A DNA stretch of 64,000 nt, from assembly GCF_002288925.2 (NCBI RefSeq), contig NW_022098045.1, positions 463,184 to 527,183 on the forward strand. Direction: 5' to 3'. Position 1 is the first letter of the stretch, and each line of letters opens with the position of its first letter. The notes under the pieces are model-generated. The model did not search any database. It was not told where the DNA came from and was given only the letters and a program-made list of their open reading frames with translations. The stretch comes from Delphinapterus leucas (lineage: Eukaryota; Chordata; Mammalia; Artiodactyla; Monodontidae). Position numbers and translations under genes: made by a program. Of this stretch, positions 12,264 to 23,079 are shown in pieces.

Positions 12264-12887
12264 GTTATTATGCATATATAGTACGTACAAAGTGTCTACT
12301 GTATGTAAAGAAATATACACATATAAAAATTAACTGTTTTGCTAATTAGGTTCATTTGCTTCTACTGTACTGAATTTATATGGTTCTTTACTATATAATA
12401 TTGTATGGAATGATGCATTTTGGTAACAAAGGTTCTAAATTATTTCTTTAATGCTTAAACAGCCATGCTTCACAGATACTGTTACGAACAGCATAATGAT
12501 TACAGTGTCATGTTTTCTTGATGACTTAAGTTCGCCTTTACAAGCATGCAGCAAAATATATGTTCCTTTGCTAAGGAGCTATATAGGGCTGCTGGCTTGC
12601 TCCTATGCCGTGCTAGTATGTTATTTTGCTGTCACACTTCAGACTTGCTGGAAGCACTCTCCCAATCTTGCTGTTATGATGGCTTCTGCATCCTTCTGTT
12701 TTCTAGGTAGTAATGAAGGTTGCAAGTAGAAATTTATAAGCAAGTTTATTAAGTTGATAAACATCCTTTTACAGAAGTTGTTGGGTTGGTGTACACAAAT
12801 GCAGGGGCCGTGTAACCACTACTTATCAATGTTCAAGACCTCTTATTTTTTCAGCCTTTGTTCTCATTTTCTCAGTTGGTTTAGAGT
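12264..12887. other. Intergenic sequence, nothing recognised
   Basis: No gene or repeat was identified. A 92-codon open frame here has no recognisable features. Confidence 0.45.
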
Positions 12888-13078
12888 TTTATTTATTTAT
12901 TTATTTGGCTGTGCCGGGTCTTAGTTGCGGCACGCGGAAATTTTTTTTTTTTTTTTTAGTTGCGCATGTGGGCTCTTATTTGGGGCGTGTGGGATCTAGT
13001 TCCCTGACCAGAGATCGAACCCGGGCCCCCTGCATTGGGAGCTCGGAGTCTTAGCCACTGGACCACCAGGGAAATCCC
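12888..13078 (-). mobile_element. CHR-type SINE with internal T-run
   Basis: Begins ttatttatttatttggctgt and ends ggaccaccagggaaatccc. It is flanked by tagagtttt (12882-12890, 13079-13087). A run of about 17 T interrupts the body near 12940. Confidence 0.88.
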
Positions 13079-13252
13079 TAGAGTTTTCTTAATAAACTTG
13101 TATGTTATCAGTTAGGAGACCCTGTCTCATTCTTTAGTTATACCAGCATTCCCGCTGGAGAAAAGGAATTCCTAAATTGAAGGAGTAGTAAAATTTCTGG
13201 CAAGGAAGGGTTAAGATGGTAGCATGCTCACACCTGATTGAGTGCTCTAATA

Positions 13253-13462
13253 CAGAGGTCCCCAGCCTTTCTGGCACCAGGGACCGGTTTTGTGGAAGAC
13301 AATTTTTCCACGGACAGGGGGCGGGGGGAGCGGGGGTGGGGTCCAGACGGTAATGTGAGCAATGGGGAGTGATGGGGAGTGGCAGATGAAGCTTCCCTCG
13401 CTCACCTGCCATTCACCTCCTGCTTTGCAGCCGGGTTTCTAACAGGGGGTTGGGGACCCCTG
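13253..13462. mobile_element. Internally deleted hAT-type DNA transposon
   Basis: Terminal inverted repeats (cagaggtccccagcc at left, ggttggggacccctg at right) are flanked by a perfect 8-base duplication ctctaata (13245-13252 and 13463-13470). That is the hAT target-site length. The ends match a known mammalian non-autonomous hAT family whose name I do not recall with certainty. Only about 210 bases remain, so the centre has been lost. Confidence 0.85.
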
Positions 13463-13701
13463 CTCTAATACCCTGTCTTTTATCTGTAATTCCAAAATCT
13501 GAAACACTCAGAAAACAAAGTATTTTCTTGAATTCACTGCAAACTTAACCTGATCTGAGGTTAATAGCCTTTATTCTACTTAATGTGAAAACATGCTTCA
13601 CTGCAAAATGTTAGTGTACTTAACACTTTTGCAGGAGGGTGAGGAATGGTTACATAATATATGTGGTATATAACTATATTTCTTTTCTAAATTCCAAAAT
13701 T

Positions 13702-13908
13702 AAAAAAAAAATTATTTACTTGGTTGTGCCGGGTCTTAGCTGTGGCAGGTGGGCTCCCTAGTTGTGGCAGGTGGGCTCCTTAGTTGTGGCATGTGAACTC
13801 TTAGTTGTGGCATGCATGTGGGATCTAGTTCCCTGAACAAGGATTGAACCCAAGGCCCCTGCATTGGGAGCGCAGAGTCTTATCCACTGTGCCACCAGGG
13901 AAGTCCCA
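13702..13908 (-). mobile_element. CHR-type SINE with tandemly repeated body
   Basis: Reverse copy ending gtgccaccagggaagtccc. The unit cttagttgtggcatgtg is repeated about four times in the body. Flanking duplication taaattccaaaatt at 13688-13701 and 13909-13922. Confidence 0.92.
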
Positions 13909-14503
13909 TAAATTCCAAAATTTTAAAAATTCTGAAACAGAGTTGACTACAAGAATTTCAGATAAGGGATTGTGGACAAAAATCAGGGAGATACTTTTGA
14001 GAGTGCTTTTCTCTAGTCTCTTTCTTGTGTCATCAACTGGTTGTGCGCCATAATGGGAAATTATGCTGAAATTGATGTCAAAAGAGCTAGGTTTCCTGTT
14101 TCCCCATTTGTATTTTTGAGGTACACTCCTCAGCTTGGAGGAACTCAAGTTCTCACAGCCAGACACTGGCAGAACTGGGATTTGAAACCAGTCTTTAATT
14201 TTCCAGTGCTTAAACTCTCAGTCACTGCACGATACAAGTACTTCTTTTGTGGTTTTTGTTTTTGTTTAGTTGTTTTTTGTCTGGTTTGGTTTGGTGGAGG
14301 GGGAACCACACTTGGAGATTTCTAATCCTCAACCCCAAACATCTTTGTCAGATCCACATGGGACTTACTGAGTTCCACTTTCCTCCTGTTGAAGGTCTCA
14401 GAGACTTACCTTGTCTTATTACTCTCTCAGTAGCTGCCAAAACCCTTACCATTACATGTTTTTTTTCCCCCAAGTTTGGGTGTGGAATATAATACCTAGT
14501 AGC

Positions 14504-14636
14504 AGGAATTCCCTGGCAGTCCAGTGGTTAGGACTTCGAGCTTCCACTGCTGGGGGCCTGGGCTTGATCCCTGGTTGGGGAACTAAGATCCCGCAATCTG
14601 CTCAGTGGGACCAAAATATAATAAAACAAAACAAAA
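14504..14636 (+). mobile_element. Short CHR-type SINE
   Basis: aggaattccctggcagtcca start, gatccctggttggggaacta and an A-rich tail. Flanking duplication acctagtagc (14494-14503, 14637-14646). Confidence 0.92.
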
Positions 14637-14646
14637 ACCTAGTAGC

Positions 14647-15799
14647 TTCCCCAGCTTCCTTGCCATCCCCATGACAAGTATTCAGGCCTTTTTCATTTCA
14701 AGGATCCTGCTACTAATTACTGTGGGGATAAACAAAAGTAATATACATAAAATACTACCATAATGAAATAGGGAATTTACAAAAAATGATTTTTTCTGTT
14801 TTCATCCTAGAGTTCCCCATGGAATCACATTTTGATTTCTGCCTTCTATTTCTGAGAACAGATTCACCATTTACCGCCTTCTTCTTACTCCACCTTTTGA
14901 TGCATTTCAGGTCTGATGTTGGTTGTAAGGTAGGAAAGAATAATAGGGCCTATGGTTTATGTAGACAATTTGAACTTGGGAACTTCTAGACTGGGGAGTG
15001 GCCTGTTTACTAGGTCTTTACTGTGATTAAAAACAAATTCCTCTGGGCATTTCTACACTGCATTTGTCCCCAGCTAGATGAGTCATCTAGCAGAGGACAT
15101 GGCACATAAGTAGGCATTCAAAAATTCAATATACATTTGTTAACTATGTGCTAGGTGTAGGGTATGCAGATTTAATTAAGCTTATAGTCATGCTGAACAG
15201 AAACCTACCCAGTGTGGTAACTTCTTCACAGCATTGTAGGGCAGAGAAATTTTCCCTCTTTAGGTGCTGGTCTAATAATGAAGTTGACATAAAATTAACA
15301 GGAGAAAAACATTTAATTACATACGGGAGCCCCATAAAAATTAAGACTCAATGAAATGACTAAAGCAGGAAGCTTTTATATCCTTTAGACAAAGAAACAA
15401 TAAATTTGTGATGAATTGACAAGACGAAGGGGTTTGGGCCTGGTGTAGTTAATTGTTGAAACAGTAACAAGGTTTATTTATCCAGTCTTCTCTGCCCTAA
15501 ATTCCCAGTCTCTGGCGATAGGTTGCCTTCTACCCTCCTGGTACAGGGAAGGTAACTTTTATATGGGAGAGTTAGCCCCTGCCTTCAGGAGGAACAAAGG
15601 ACGGTCAGAGTGTCCTTATTTAATTCAAAGTAATATGCCAAAGTGGCAAATTTGGGGGTGGCACCTTCTGCTCTCCTTCAGCATAAATGGGGCATCCAAA
15701 TCAGGATATGAGAGATCAGAAAAGGCTTCCTGTGGTGTGGCATCTGAATACTTCAATTCCCATCCCAGTTCCACTCACACTGACTTTGAGACTTTCAAA
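14647..15799. other. Intergenic sequence upstream of DCK, nothing recognised
   Basis: No gene or confident repeat, although parts near 15050-15200 look like an old MIR/L2 remnant. Confidence 0.4.
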
Positions 15800-15930
15800 A
15801 TCCCTCCTCAGTGCCTGTTTCCTCACTGATAAATGGGGCTAACGGTAGGATCTCTGGCACTTGATTGCTAGTTAACCAATGAAAAACGTTCAAAATAATG
15901 TCTGGCACACAGTAAGACTGCAATACATTC
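15800..15930 (+). mobile_element. MIR-like fossil
   Basis: The 3' half of a MIR is suggested by tttcctcactgataaatggg followed by aataatgtctggcacacag. Confidence 0.45.
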
Positions 15931-16432
15931 CCAGCGCCACCTGGCCTGATGATAGCCTCCAGGCTGAGAACACAGGGTAATTCGTTTGGTTTTTCTACTA
16001 CTCACTGCGTCACCCCTGACAAGTTCAAAGTTTCAAGTCCAACCAATTCGGTCCAGACGCTCAGAACCCACAAACCCCACGGGCCAAACGAGTTCCCCAA
16101 AGCCCGGCCCACTCCTGGTGACGAGGGCAGGTGGCGCGACCTCTACCCTCGAGCGCTTTTCGACCTTGGGCACCCGCCCGGATTCCCACAAGATTCAGGG
16201 AACCCTCCCTGCCACCGCCTTCTGGGCAGAGATGCGCCTGCGCGCGCGCGGCCCCGCCCCCCCGCTCCCCGTGACCCTTTGTGCTGGGCGCGCACGCAGG
16301 GGCCCCGCGCGAGGCGGGCTCCGGCGGAGGGGCCCAGGAGGCAACTCAGGTTTAGGGGAAGGCGGGGGCGTGGCTTCCCCGCTGGGCGGGCGGCCACTTC
16401 ACAGTCCCGCCTCATTCGGCAGCTGCAGCCGC

Positions 16433-16441
16433 GCGCCAAAA
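16433..16441 (-). promoter_or_regulatory. E2F-like site in the DCK promoter
   Basis: gcgccaaaa on the + strand is TTTTGGCGC on the reverse strand. This matches the E2F consensus TTTSSCGC. It lies about 145 bases before the DCK start codon. E2F control would fit a nucleoside-salvage enzyme needed for DNA synthesis, but binding is inferred. Confidence 0.45.
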
Positions 16442-16492
16442 TCAAACCCGGGTACCCGCTGGCCAGAGAGTCTGCCGTTCAAGGCGAGCTCC

Positions 16493-16512
16493 GCGGCGGC
16501 GGCGGCGGCGGC
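16493..16512 (+). repeat. CGG/GCG trinucleotide repeat in DCK 5' leader
   Basis: About six to seven uninterrupted GCG units lie 73 to 93 bases upstream of the DCK start codon, within the CpG island. They are probably transcribed into the 5' UTR. Confidence 0.8.
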
Positions 16513-16585
16513 CCAGTCGCGCACACCTTTGACCACCTCCCAGCGCTCCCTGCCCGACGCGCTCGGGGCCGCCACAAGACGAGGC

Positions 16586-16676
16586 ATGGCCACCCCACCC
16601 AAGAGGAGCTGCCCATCTCCCGCAGCCAGCTCTGAGGGGACCCGCATCAAGAAAATTTCCATCGAAGGGAACATCG
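16586..16676 (+). CDS. DCK: DCK exon 1, coding part (deoxycytidine kinase)
   Basis: The ATG at 16586 has G at -3 and G at +4, a good initiation context, and gives the expected N-terminus MATPPKRSCPSP. Thirty codons plus one base end at the donor gtaagg (16677). The exon ends ISIEGNI, the start of the nucleotide-binding P-loop. Deoxycytidine kinase phosphorylates deoxycytidine, deoxyadenosine and deoxyguanosine in the first step of deoxynucleoside salvage. It also activates drugs such as cytarabine and gemcitabine. The basic segment PPKRSCPSP fits the known N-terminal nuclear-localisation region. Confidence 0.96.
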
Positions 16677-17029
16677 GTAAGGAGCCTCGGGAAGTGTTGG
16701 TCCCAAAGCAGGGGTAGTCGCGGCAGCGGCGGCTGAAGCGCCCCTTCGCTTCATCCCTGCTCCTCCTCATTGAGGGCTTTCCTCCCAGCCTGCTCCTGTG
16801 CTTGCAGACGCGCCCTCAAATTCCCCAGCCGCCGAAAGCACCCTTCTCTTGCCTCTCCAGCTTCCCTCCCGTGCCACGAGGGTGTTCGTGACCCCTGGGC
16901 GTCAGGCGGCCGGCCTAGGCCTGCGGGCCTTGTGAGGCGCGCTTGGGGTCCCTTTCATCCTCTTTGTTTGGGAAGGGTTTTGTTTTTGCGGTGTGTGGTG
17001 TTTTTTTTTGGATGTGTCTGTATGTCAGT

Positions 17030-17490
17030 TCTTGAGGTGCAATATACATAAGTTAAAGGATCCCTTTTTAGGTATATCCCTCTATGAGGTTTGACAAACA
17101 TACAATGTTTTACTACCACCATGATCAAGATTCAGAACATTTCCATCCCTGCAGAAAGTTCCCTCTTGCTTCTTTGTAGTCAGTCTCCTCTTCATTCCTA
17201 TCCCCTGGCAAGCGGTAATCTGATTTCTAATCCTGTAAGTTTTGCCTTTTTCAGAATGTCATATAAATGGATTCATAGAGTATGTAGCCTTTTGTGTCTT
17301 CTCTAGTTTAGCATAATGCTTTTACATTTATTCATGTTGCTTGTATCTGTGGTTTGTTCTTTTTTGTTTCTGAGTAGTATTCCACTGCACGGATATACCA
17401 CAGTTTCTCTCTCCCAATTGTGGACATTTGGATTGTTTGCAGTATTTAGATTATGAATAAAACTGCTGTAAACATTCAAGTACAAGGAAA
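17030..17490 (-). mobile_element. Old L1 3' fragment in DCK intron 1
   Basis: Reversed L1 signature phrases: gtcatataaatggattcata, tgagtagtattccactgcac, ttgcagtatttagattatga. It is diverged. Confidence 0.65.
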
Positions 17491-19834
17491 GAATTTTTAA
17501 ATGATCTTAGCAGAAGGAGTTCCTCACTCCCTACCCAACATCCAAGTAAACATTGTGTTATGATTCAAAGACCACTGCTGTTTCTGTTCTTAACCCAGAT
17601 GTCATTTTGCAAGATACATGAGAACTTCTGATTCTTCTCTATTTCCTACCACAGGAAACCTATGCCTGGTACTTCCTGTTTTGATAGGATTTTGGTTTTT
17701 TTGGTTCCAAGTTAGGTACTGGCCATTCATGCATACAGCAAATTTTAATTCTTACTGTGTTGAAAGCACTTGTACTTCTTTTAAAAGGCAAGGCAAACAG
17801 GTGCTCTAGCAGCATTCCAAGGAATAGAAAAAGCTGGACACACCCTCAAAGAGGACATCTTGTTTCATTGCTCCAATATTAAGGCACCAGTGGGAAAGAT
17901 CAATGTAATAGACTCTCATTTCTTCTTAGCTGGATAAGTTCTTTGAAGGTGAATGTTTACTAGTATGATTCCTCACAGCTACTTATTGGATATAGAAGAC
18001 CATGTATAAAGACAGGAGAAAGTAGATGAACAAAACCTTTTCAAAAGTAAATTTGAATGAACAACCTCTCAGATTTATACCACAATCCCTTCCCTTTCCT
18101 AAATCCACTGAAGCAATGTATCATATCTGGAAATTTACTTCCTTCCAAGCATCTTTAATCTTCTCAGCACCTAAAATAATTTTCTAATATATCACCCCCT
18201 CTCCAATTTCTCAAAATTCTCCCAGAGCAGTCTTTGTGTATACAAATGTGATTGTGTTATCCCTTGCTTAAAATTCTCTGACCTCCCCATTACCTACACT
18301 GGAAGGAGCTACAAACTGATGGCCTGCAGTTACACAATATTGGCATGCCCAACTTTGAAAAAAACATTTTTAATTAGTTGCTAGCATTTACAAATGTTGA
18401 GATTTCCCATAAACATCTAGGTTCTTGGCTTCTCTTGAAAAATCTGAAGATCTGGTAGCACTGTGTTTCTGTAAGAGAACCATTTGCTCTTTAGATGGGA
18501 TATGTCACTTACCACTTAACTGTTTTCCCTGACACTGCAGCTTTGTCATTTGCTGTTTATTAATGCTCTTATACTGTTGTTCATGTGCCCTCCGCCTTAT
18601 TTGCCAGACCCAAATAAGCCATATGTGTACAAATTGCTAATCTGTTTATAGAAGACTATTTCATGATTCGTCTTTTTTCTAGAATTTGAACTTTAACTGG
18701 TCATTTTCATTTCATACTCATGTAACTTGTTTTCTCATGTTCTCTAACTAAATTACTCTCTTACGTTAGATTTTGGAGTCCTTACCTACTTCTCATCTTA
18801 ATGGTCTGTATAGAATGATTTTTGGCATCATTATGCCTACTTGGCATTAATAATTTTGTTAGGTCCCATGACTTTTTAAAGTATTAACATCAGTGTCCTT
18901 GGTTCTTGTTCTCCTTTGCCTTCCTAGAATTTTAATTTATTAATTAGCTTATTTTCAAGCCCCCCATTTCCTCCTCATAAGTTAAGGAACTGGATATTAG
19001 TCTGATTGGGAACTGCAGGTAACTATTTTTATACTGCTTGAAAAAAAGAGTAATTTTAGAGAGTAACTGTTATTACTCTTAAAATTTCAGAGTATGACCA
19101 CATGAACTTTTTCTGTTTGTAAGCAGTATCAGAAGAAAGCTGAATGCTCTAGCCTTAAGTGCTTTCAGACTCTAGCTGATGGCTGGTGTTTTAATGTGTT
19201 CCTTGGATGCTCTTTCTGAACATCATGTTTTCCTTCCTTCCTCCATCTAGCTCAGTTAATGTCTGGTGAACGTTTTATATGCTTCCATTCACTTCTTAAT
19301 GCCTTACAGTTTCTGTGCTTACCCTCTTCACATGAAATTTGTGGTCCACCAGTGTTTTTCCTATGATTAAACCTCATGGTCATCTAGTTTATCCTTAAAA
19401 GTTTTTTGCCTGTCCTCTGGTGGTAATATGACTTTTGTGTTTTGCTTCTTAACTCTTCTCTCTGTGTTACCTTCTGATTGACCCTCCCTCTTTTTTTTTT
19501 TTTTTCTTTTCTATCGACCTATGTAATGTTTTAGGTTTGATTATAGTTCTTCAAGTCAAAGGTAAGTTCTTTTTGCCCTCTTTGGATCCAGTTTATAAGG
19601 AAGAGGAGGCTTTGCTTCAGTTGCTGTTTTTTATATGTTTATCTATGTGCGTGTGCATTTGTATTCATATATATGGAGAGAGAGAGAAAACATCATGCTG
19701 ACCAGAGATGACTAATATAATCACATTTGGTGACTTCAGATAGGAAGGGTGTGGTGGTCATTAAGAGTATTGTTAAACCCTGTCAAATTCTAGGTCAAGA
19801 CTTTCCCTACTATTAAATTGAATGAATTCCCAGA
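17491..19834. other. DCK intron 1, mostly unassigned
   Basis: AT-rich intron. A segment near 18100-18330 may be an L2 remnant (gtgattgtgttatcccttgc). No exon was recognised. Confidence 0.45.
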
Positions 19835-20036
19835 TTTTTTTTTTTCCTCGGTACACGGGCCTCTTACTGTTGTGGCCTCTCCCACGGAGCACAGGCTCTG
19901 GACGCGCAGGCTCAGCGGCCATGGCCCACGGGCCTAGCTGCTCCGCGTCATGTGGGATCTTCCCGGACCGGGGCACAAACCCGTGTCCCCTGCATCGGCA
20001 GGCGGACTCTCAACCACTGCGCCACCAGGAAAGCCC
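19835..20036 (-). mobile_element. CHR-type SINE in DCK intron 1
   Basis: Reverse copy (cggtacacgggcctcttact to gccaccaggaaagccc) flanked by tcccagat on both sides (19828, 20037). Confidence 0.93.
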
Positions 20037-20354
20037 TCCCAGATAATTTTAAAATAGTGAATATAATGTCTTGGTTACACCCAAACTGTTTTCTTTTTTT
20101 CCTTCTAGATATCTCAGAAACTAGTGAATGATCAGGGAGAAGTAAAGTCTGTACAACTTTATTTTTTTTTTAAGGAGTTTGATAGAGTGCACAGAACCAT
20201 AAAAGTGAAGCAGAAAAAACATGGCTATTGCTTGTAGGAAGTGTTTTGCAAAAATATTTTTATAATTTCTGTTAGCCATAGTGTCATATGGTAATTAGTG
20301 TCATATAATAATAATCATATTATTTCCCATCCTAAAACTCTGGGAATTGGATGC

Positions 20355-20484
20355 TTTTTTTGTTTTTTTTTTTCTGGCCATACTGCTTGGCTTGTTGAAT
20401 CTTAGTTCCCCGACCAGGGATTGAACCCTGGCGCTCGGCAGTGAGAGCTCAGAGTCCTAACTACTGGACCACCAGGGAATTCCC
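20355..20484 (-). mobile_element. Short CHR-type SINE in DCK intron 1
   Basis: T-rich start, ttagttccccgaccagggat, ending ccaccagggaattccc. It is flanked by tggatgc (20348, 20485). Confidence 0.9.
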
Positions 20485-20639
20485 TGGATGCATCTTTATA
20501 GTAATTTTGTGGTTTATTTGGTTGTTTCTAGATTGGTTTTAGATAGGAAAAACCTGAGTTTGTTTGTAAACTGAACAAATAGAACCAGTAGAGAGGAAAA
20601 TTTTGAAAATGCAAGAGCCTGGAATGACTGTCACTGTTG

Positions 20640-20772
20640 TGATAGTTTACTTATTTATCACAACAGTTTCCATGAGGAGGGTATTATTATTACAGTCTCC
20701 ACTGTATTATGAGGAAACAGGTTCTGAGAGGTTCAGTGACTTGCCCAAAATTACATACCTAATTAAGTGGGA
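20640..20772 (-). mobile_element. MIR fossil in DCK intron 1
   Basis: The reversed MIR core is readable: tattatgaggaaacaggttc, gagaggttcagtgacttgcc, caaaattac. Confidence 0.55.
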
Positions 20773-20849
20773 TAATAGCCTTAACCACTTTCCACAGTTA
20801 TCTCTGTTTTGTTAAGGAAAGTAAGTCTAGGACTAGAATTTTTACTTTT

Positions 20850-20978
20850 CTTTTTTTTTTTTTTTGGCCGCGCTGAGCGGCTTGCGGGATCTTAGTTCCT
20901 GGACCAGACCAGGGATGGGACCCATCCCCCCTGAATTGGAAGTGCAGAGTTCTAATCACTGGACCTCCAGGGAATTCC
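20850..20978 (-). mobile_element. Short CHR-type SINE in DCK intron 1
   Basis: Poly-T then ggccgcgctgagcggcttgc, ending ggacctccagggaattccc. It is flanked by a ctagaat-type duplication. It lies about 250 bases upstream of exon 2. Confidence 0.9.
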
Positions 20979-21231
20979 CTAGAATGTTTAAAATTCTGTT
21001 CCATGGCTTTGGTAAACTAAAAACAGTAACAAACAAATGAGCTTAATACAGGTGGGCAGGGATCCTTTTACTTTTCATTTAAATAAAGTCTAAAAGAGAA
21101 AGTTTAGAAAATCGAATGCTTTTCTTTTTTGTATTGTTTGCTATTATAAATTTTGTAAAAGCTGATGGCTGTCTTGGCATTTTTTTCCTGATAAATTTCC
21201 TTCCTCAGTTTCACTTTTCCTCTTACAACAG

Positions 21232-21347
21232 CTGCCGGGAAGTCAACATTTGTGAATATCCTTAAACAAGTCTGTGAGGATTGGGAAGTGGTTCCTGAAC
21301 CTGTTGCCAGGTGGTGCAATGTTCAGAGTACTCAGGATGAATTTGAG
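21232..21347 (+). CDS. DCK: DCK exon 2
   Basis: The acceptor is acag (ending 21231) and the donor is gtatga (21348). With exon 1 it completes GNIAAGKST, residues 28-36, the GxxxxGKS P-loop that holds the phosphates of ATP/UTP. Glu at residue 53, in VPEPVARW, is the catalytic base of the deoxynucleoside kinase family. The exon ends at residue 69 (TQDEFE) in phase 0. No change from the expected protein is evident. Confidence 0.96.
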
Positions 21348-21462
21348 GTATGAAAATAAACTTTATTTAATAAAATAAAAATTTTTGATTTAGAGAACAG
21401 TTGTATTCTTGGATTTTTTTTGTTTTGTTTTTTTTCCTTTTGCAATAAAACTTTCAAATATA

Positions 21463-21793
21463 GGACTTCCCTGGTGGCACAGTGGTTAAGAATCCTCCTG
21501 CCGGTGCAGGGAACACGGGTTCAAGCCCTGGTCCTGGACGATTCCACATGCCACGGAGCAACGAAACCTGTGCACCACAACTACTGAGCCTGCACTCTGG
21601 AGCCTGCAAGCCACAACTACTGAGCCCGTGTGCCTAGAGCCTGCGCTCCACAGCAAGAGAAACCACTGGAGTGAGAAGCCCGCACACTGCAATGAAGAGC
21701 AGCCCCCGCTCGCCACAACTAGAGAAAGCCCGCACGCAGCAACAAAGACCCCATGCAGCCAAAAATAAATAAATTAAAAAAAAGCAAGCAAAC
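21463..21793 (+). mobile_element. Long CHR-type SINE (about 330 bases) in DCK intron 2
   Basis: ggacttccctggtggcacag start, cgggttcaagccctgg box-B region, an extended body and tail ccaaaaataaataaatt. Perfect 15-base duplication aaactttcaaatata (21448-21462, 21794-21808). It starts 115 bases after exon 2. Confidence 0.94.
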
Positions 21794-21951
21794 AAACTTT
21801 CAAATATAGCTCTAAGTCTGTATCTTTATTTGGGCAGTAGTTATGTGGAAGTATATATATATGTATAACATGCATTGAACTATGCACTTAAGATTATGCA
21901 CTCCATTGCATCTAAGTAGAATTTTAAAAGTTTTTAAAAATTAATTAAAAC

Positions 21952-22269
21952 TTTTTTTTTAAAGAAGATGTTGGGGGTAGGAGTTTATTAATTAATTAAT
22001 TAATTTTTGCTGTGTTGGGTCTTCGTTTCTGTGCGAGGGCTTTCTCTAGTTGTGGCAAGCAGGGGGCACTCTTCATCGCGGTGCGCGGGCCTCTCACTAT
22101 CACGGCCTCTCTTGTTGCGGAGCATAGGCTCCAGACGCGCAAGCTCAGTAGTTGTGGCTCACGGGCCTAGTTGCTCTAGGGCATGTGGGATCCTCCCAGA
22201 CCAGGGGTCGAACCCGTATCCCCTGCATTAGAAGGCAGATTCTCAACCACTGTGCCTCCAGGGAAGCCC
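21952..22269 (-). mobile_element. Long CHR-type SINE in DCK intron 2
   Basis: Reverse copy with a ttaattaattaatt tail, tgctgtgttgggtcttcgtt body and the end gcctccagggaagccc. It is flanked by aattaaaac (21943-21951, 22270-22278). It is opposite in orientation to the previous SINE, 158 bases away. Confidence 0.9.
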
Positions 22270-23079
22270 AATTAAAACGTTTTGAAAAAAATCTAATTTT
22301 AAGTTAAATTTCTTGCGTGGCTTTTTACATTTTGTTTAAAAATAGGTAAATAAGAAAAGCAAAAACAGCTACCCAATAGCTGAATTTTACTAGTTTATTT
22401 TTCAGGACTTCTGTCTTAGAGACAGCCATTATTTTTGTACTTTCGTTCGTGTTGGACTTTCACCCTGGACACAAGTTTCAATTTCCCAGAACTTTCCATC
22501 CTACACTACAAATGAGAAAGACGGCATAATCGTTAAATTCCATTCTTTACAGCAAACTTTATTGTAGGTGTATGAAGAGAGATCTGATTGCTAAGATTTT
22601 TATTTCTGGAGAAATGAGAATTGAAATTGAAAGCAGCATAGCAGAAATGGAAAAATGGAAATGTGTGCTAGAAACTTACTTTGTTAGGTCTGAGGAGGAC
22701 AGAGAGGTTTTGAAAAAGTCTCATTTTAAAAGTTTAGCTGTTGGTCTAGGGAATCTAGGAATAATAATTGAATATTTAAAATGTAAATCATATATACAAG
22801 GAGGAGTCACCAGCCAGGGTACTCTGCAGACTTTGGGGACACTGGTTTTTAATAACCAAAAGTATTTTCTCAAATACCTGTTTGCCAAACATAGTTAACT
22901 TTAGGTCTGGGACCCAGCTCACTACACCCCAATCCTTTGAATAATCTAGGACTAAACCCTGAAGGGACTTCCTTCCCATATGGACTCCATCTTCTTAAGA
23001 AATTGATATTTCAGTCTGGTCTTTGAGGAAGGGCAGAGTTAGCCTTAAGTAAAGTTTTAAAGTGGGTACATTTATTTGC
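22270..23079. other. DCK intron 2, nothing recognised
   Basis: Contains a 108-codon open frame with no recognisable homology or splice context. Treated as intron. Confidence 0.45.

Larger units (their letters stand above)
16130..16760 (+). promoter_or_regulatory. DCK: CpG-island promoter and 5' leader of DCK
   Basis: This is an abrupt GC- and CpG-rich block in an AT-rich locus, just upstream of and covering DCK exon 1. No TATA box is apparent. It contains GC boxes of Sp1/KLF type (gccccgcccc near 16250; gggcggg near 16385) and an E2F-like site (16433-16441). A CGG repeat lies at 16493-16512, before the start codon. This is the usual architecture of a housekeeping, growth-linked gene. The transcription start is not determinable by eye but probably lies at about 16380-16500. 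Confidence 0.85.

Noticed and set aside
15949..16717. Two overlapping open frames of 228 and 243 codons upstream of and across DCK exon 1
   Set aside because: They lie in CpG-rich sequence where stop codons are rare, are rich in Pro, Arg, Gly and Ala, and one is simply the DCK start region read through its intron. No domain is seen.
22572..22898. 108-codon open frame in DCK intron 2 starting MKRDLIAK
   Set aside because: It looks superficially protein-like, but no family is recognised and it lies within an intron. It could be a remnant of something, but I cannot support it.
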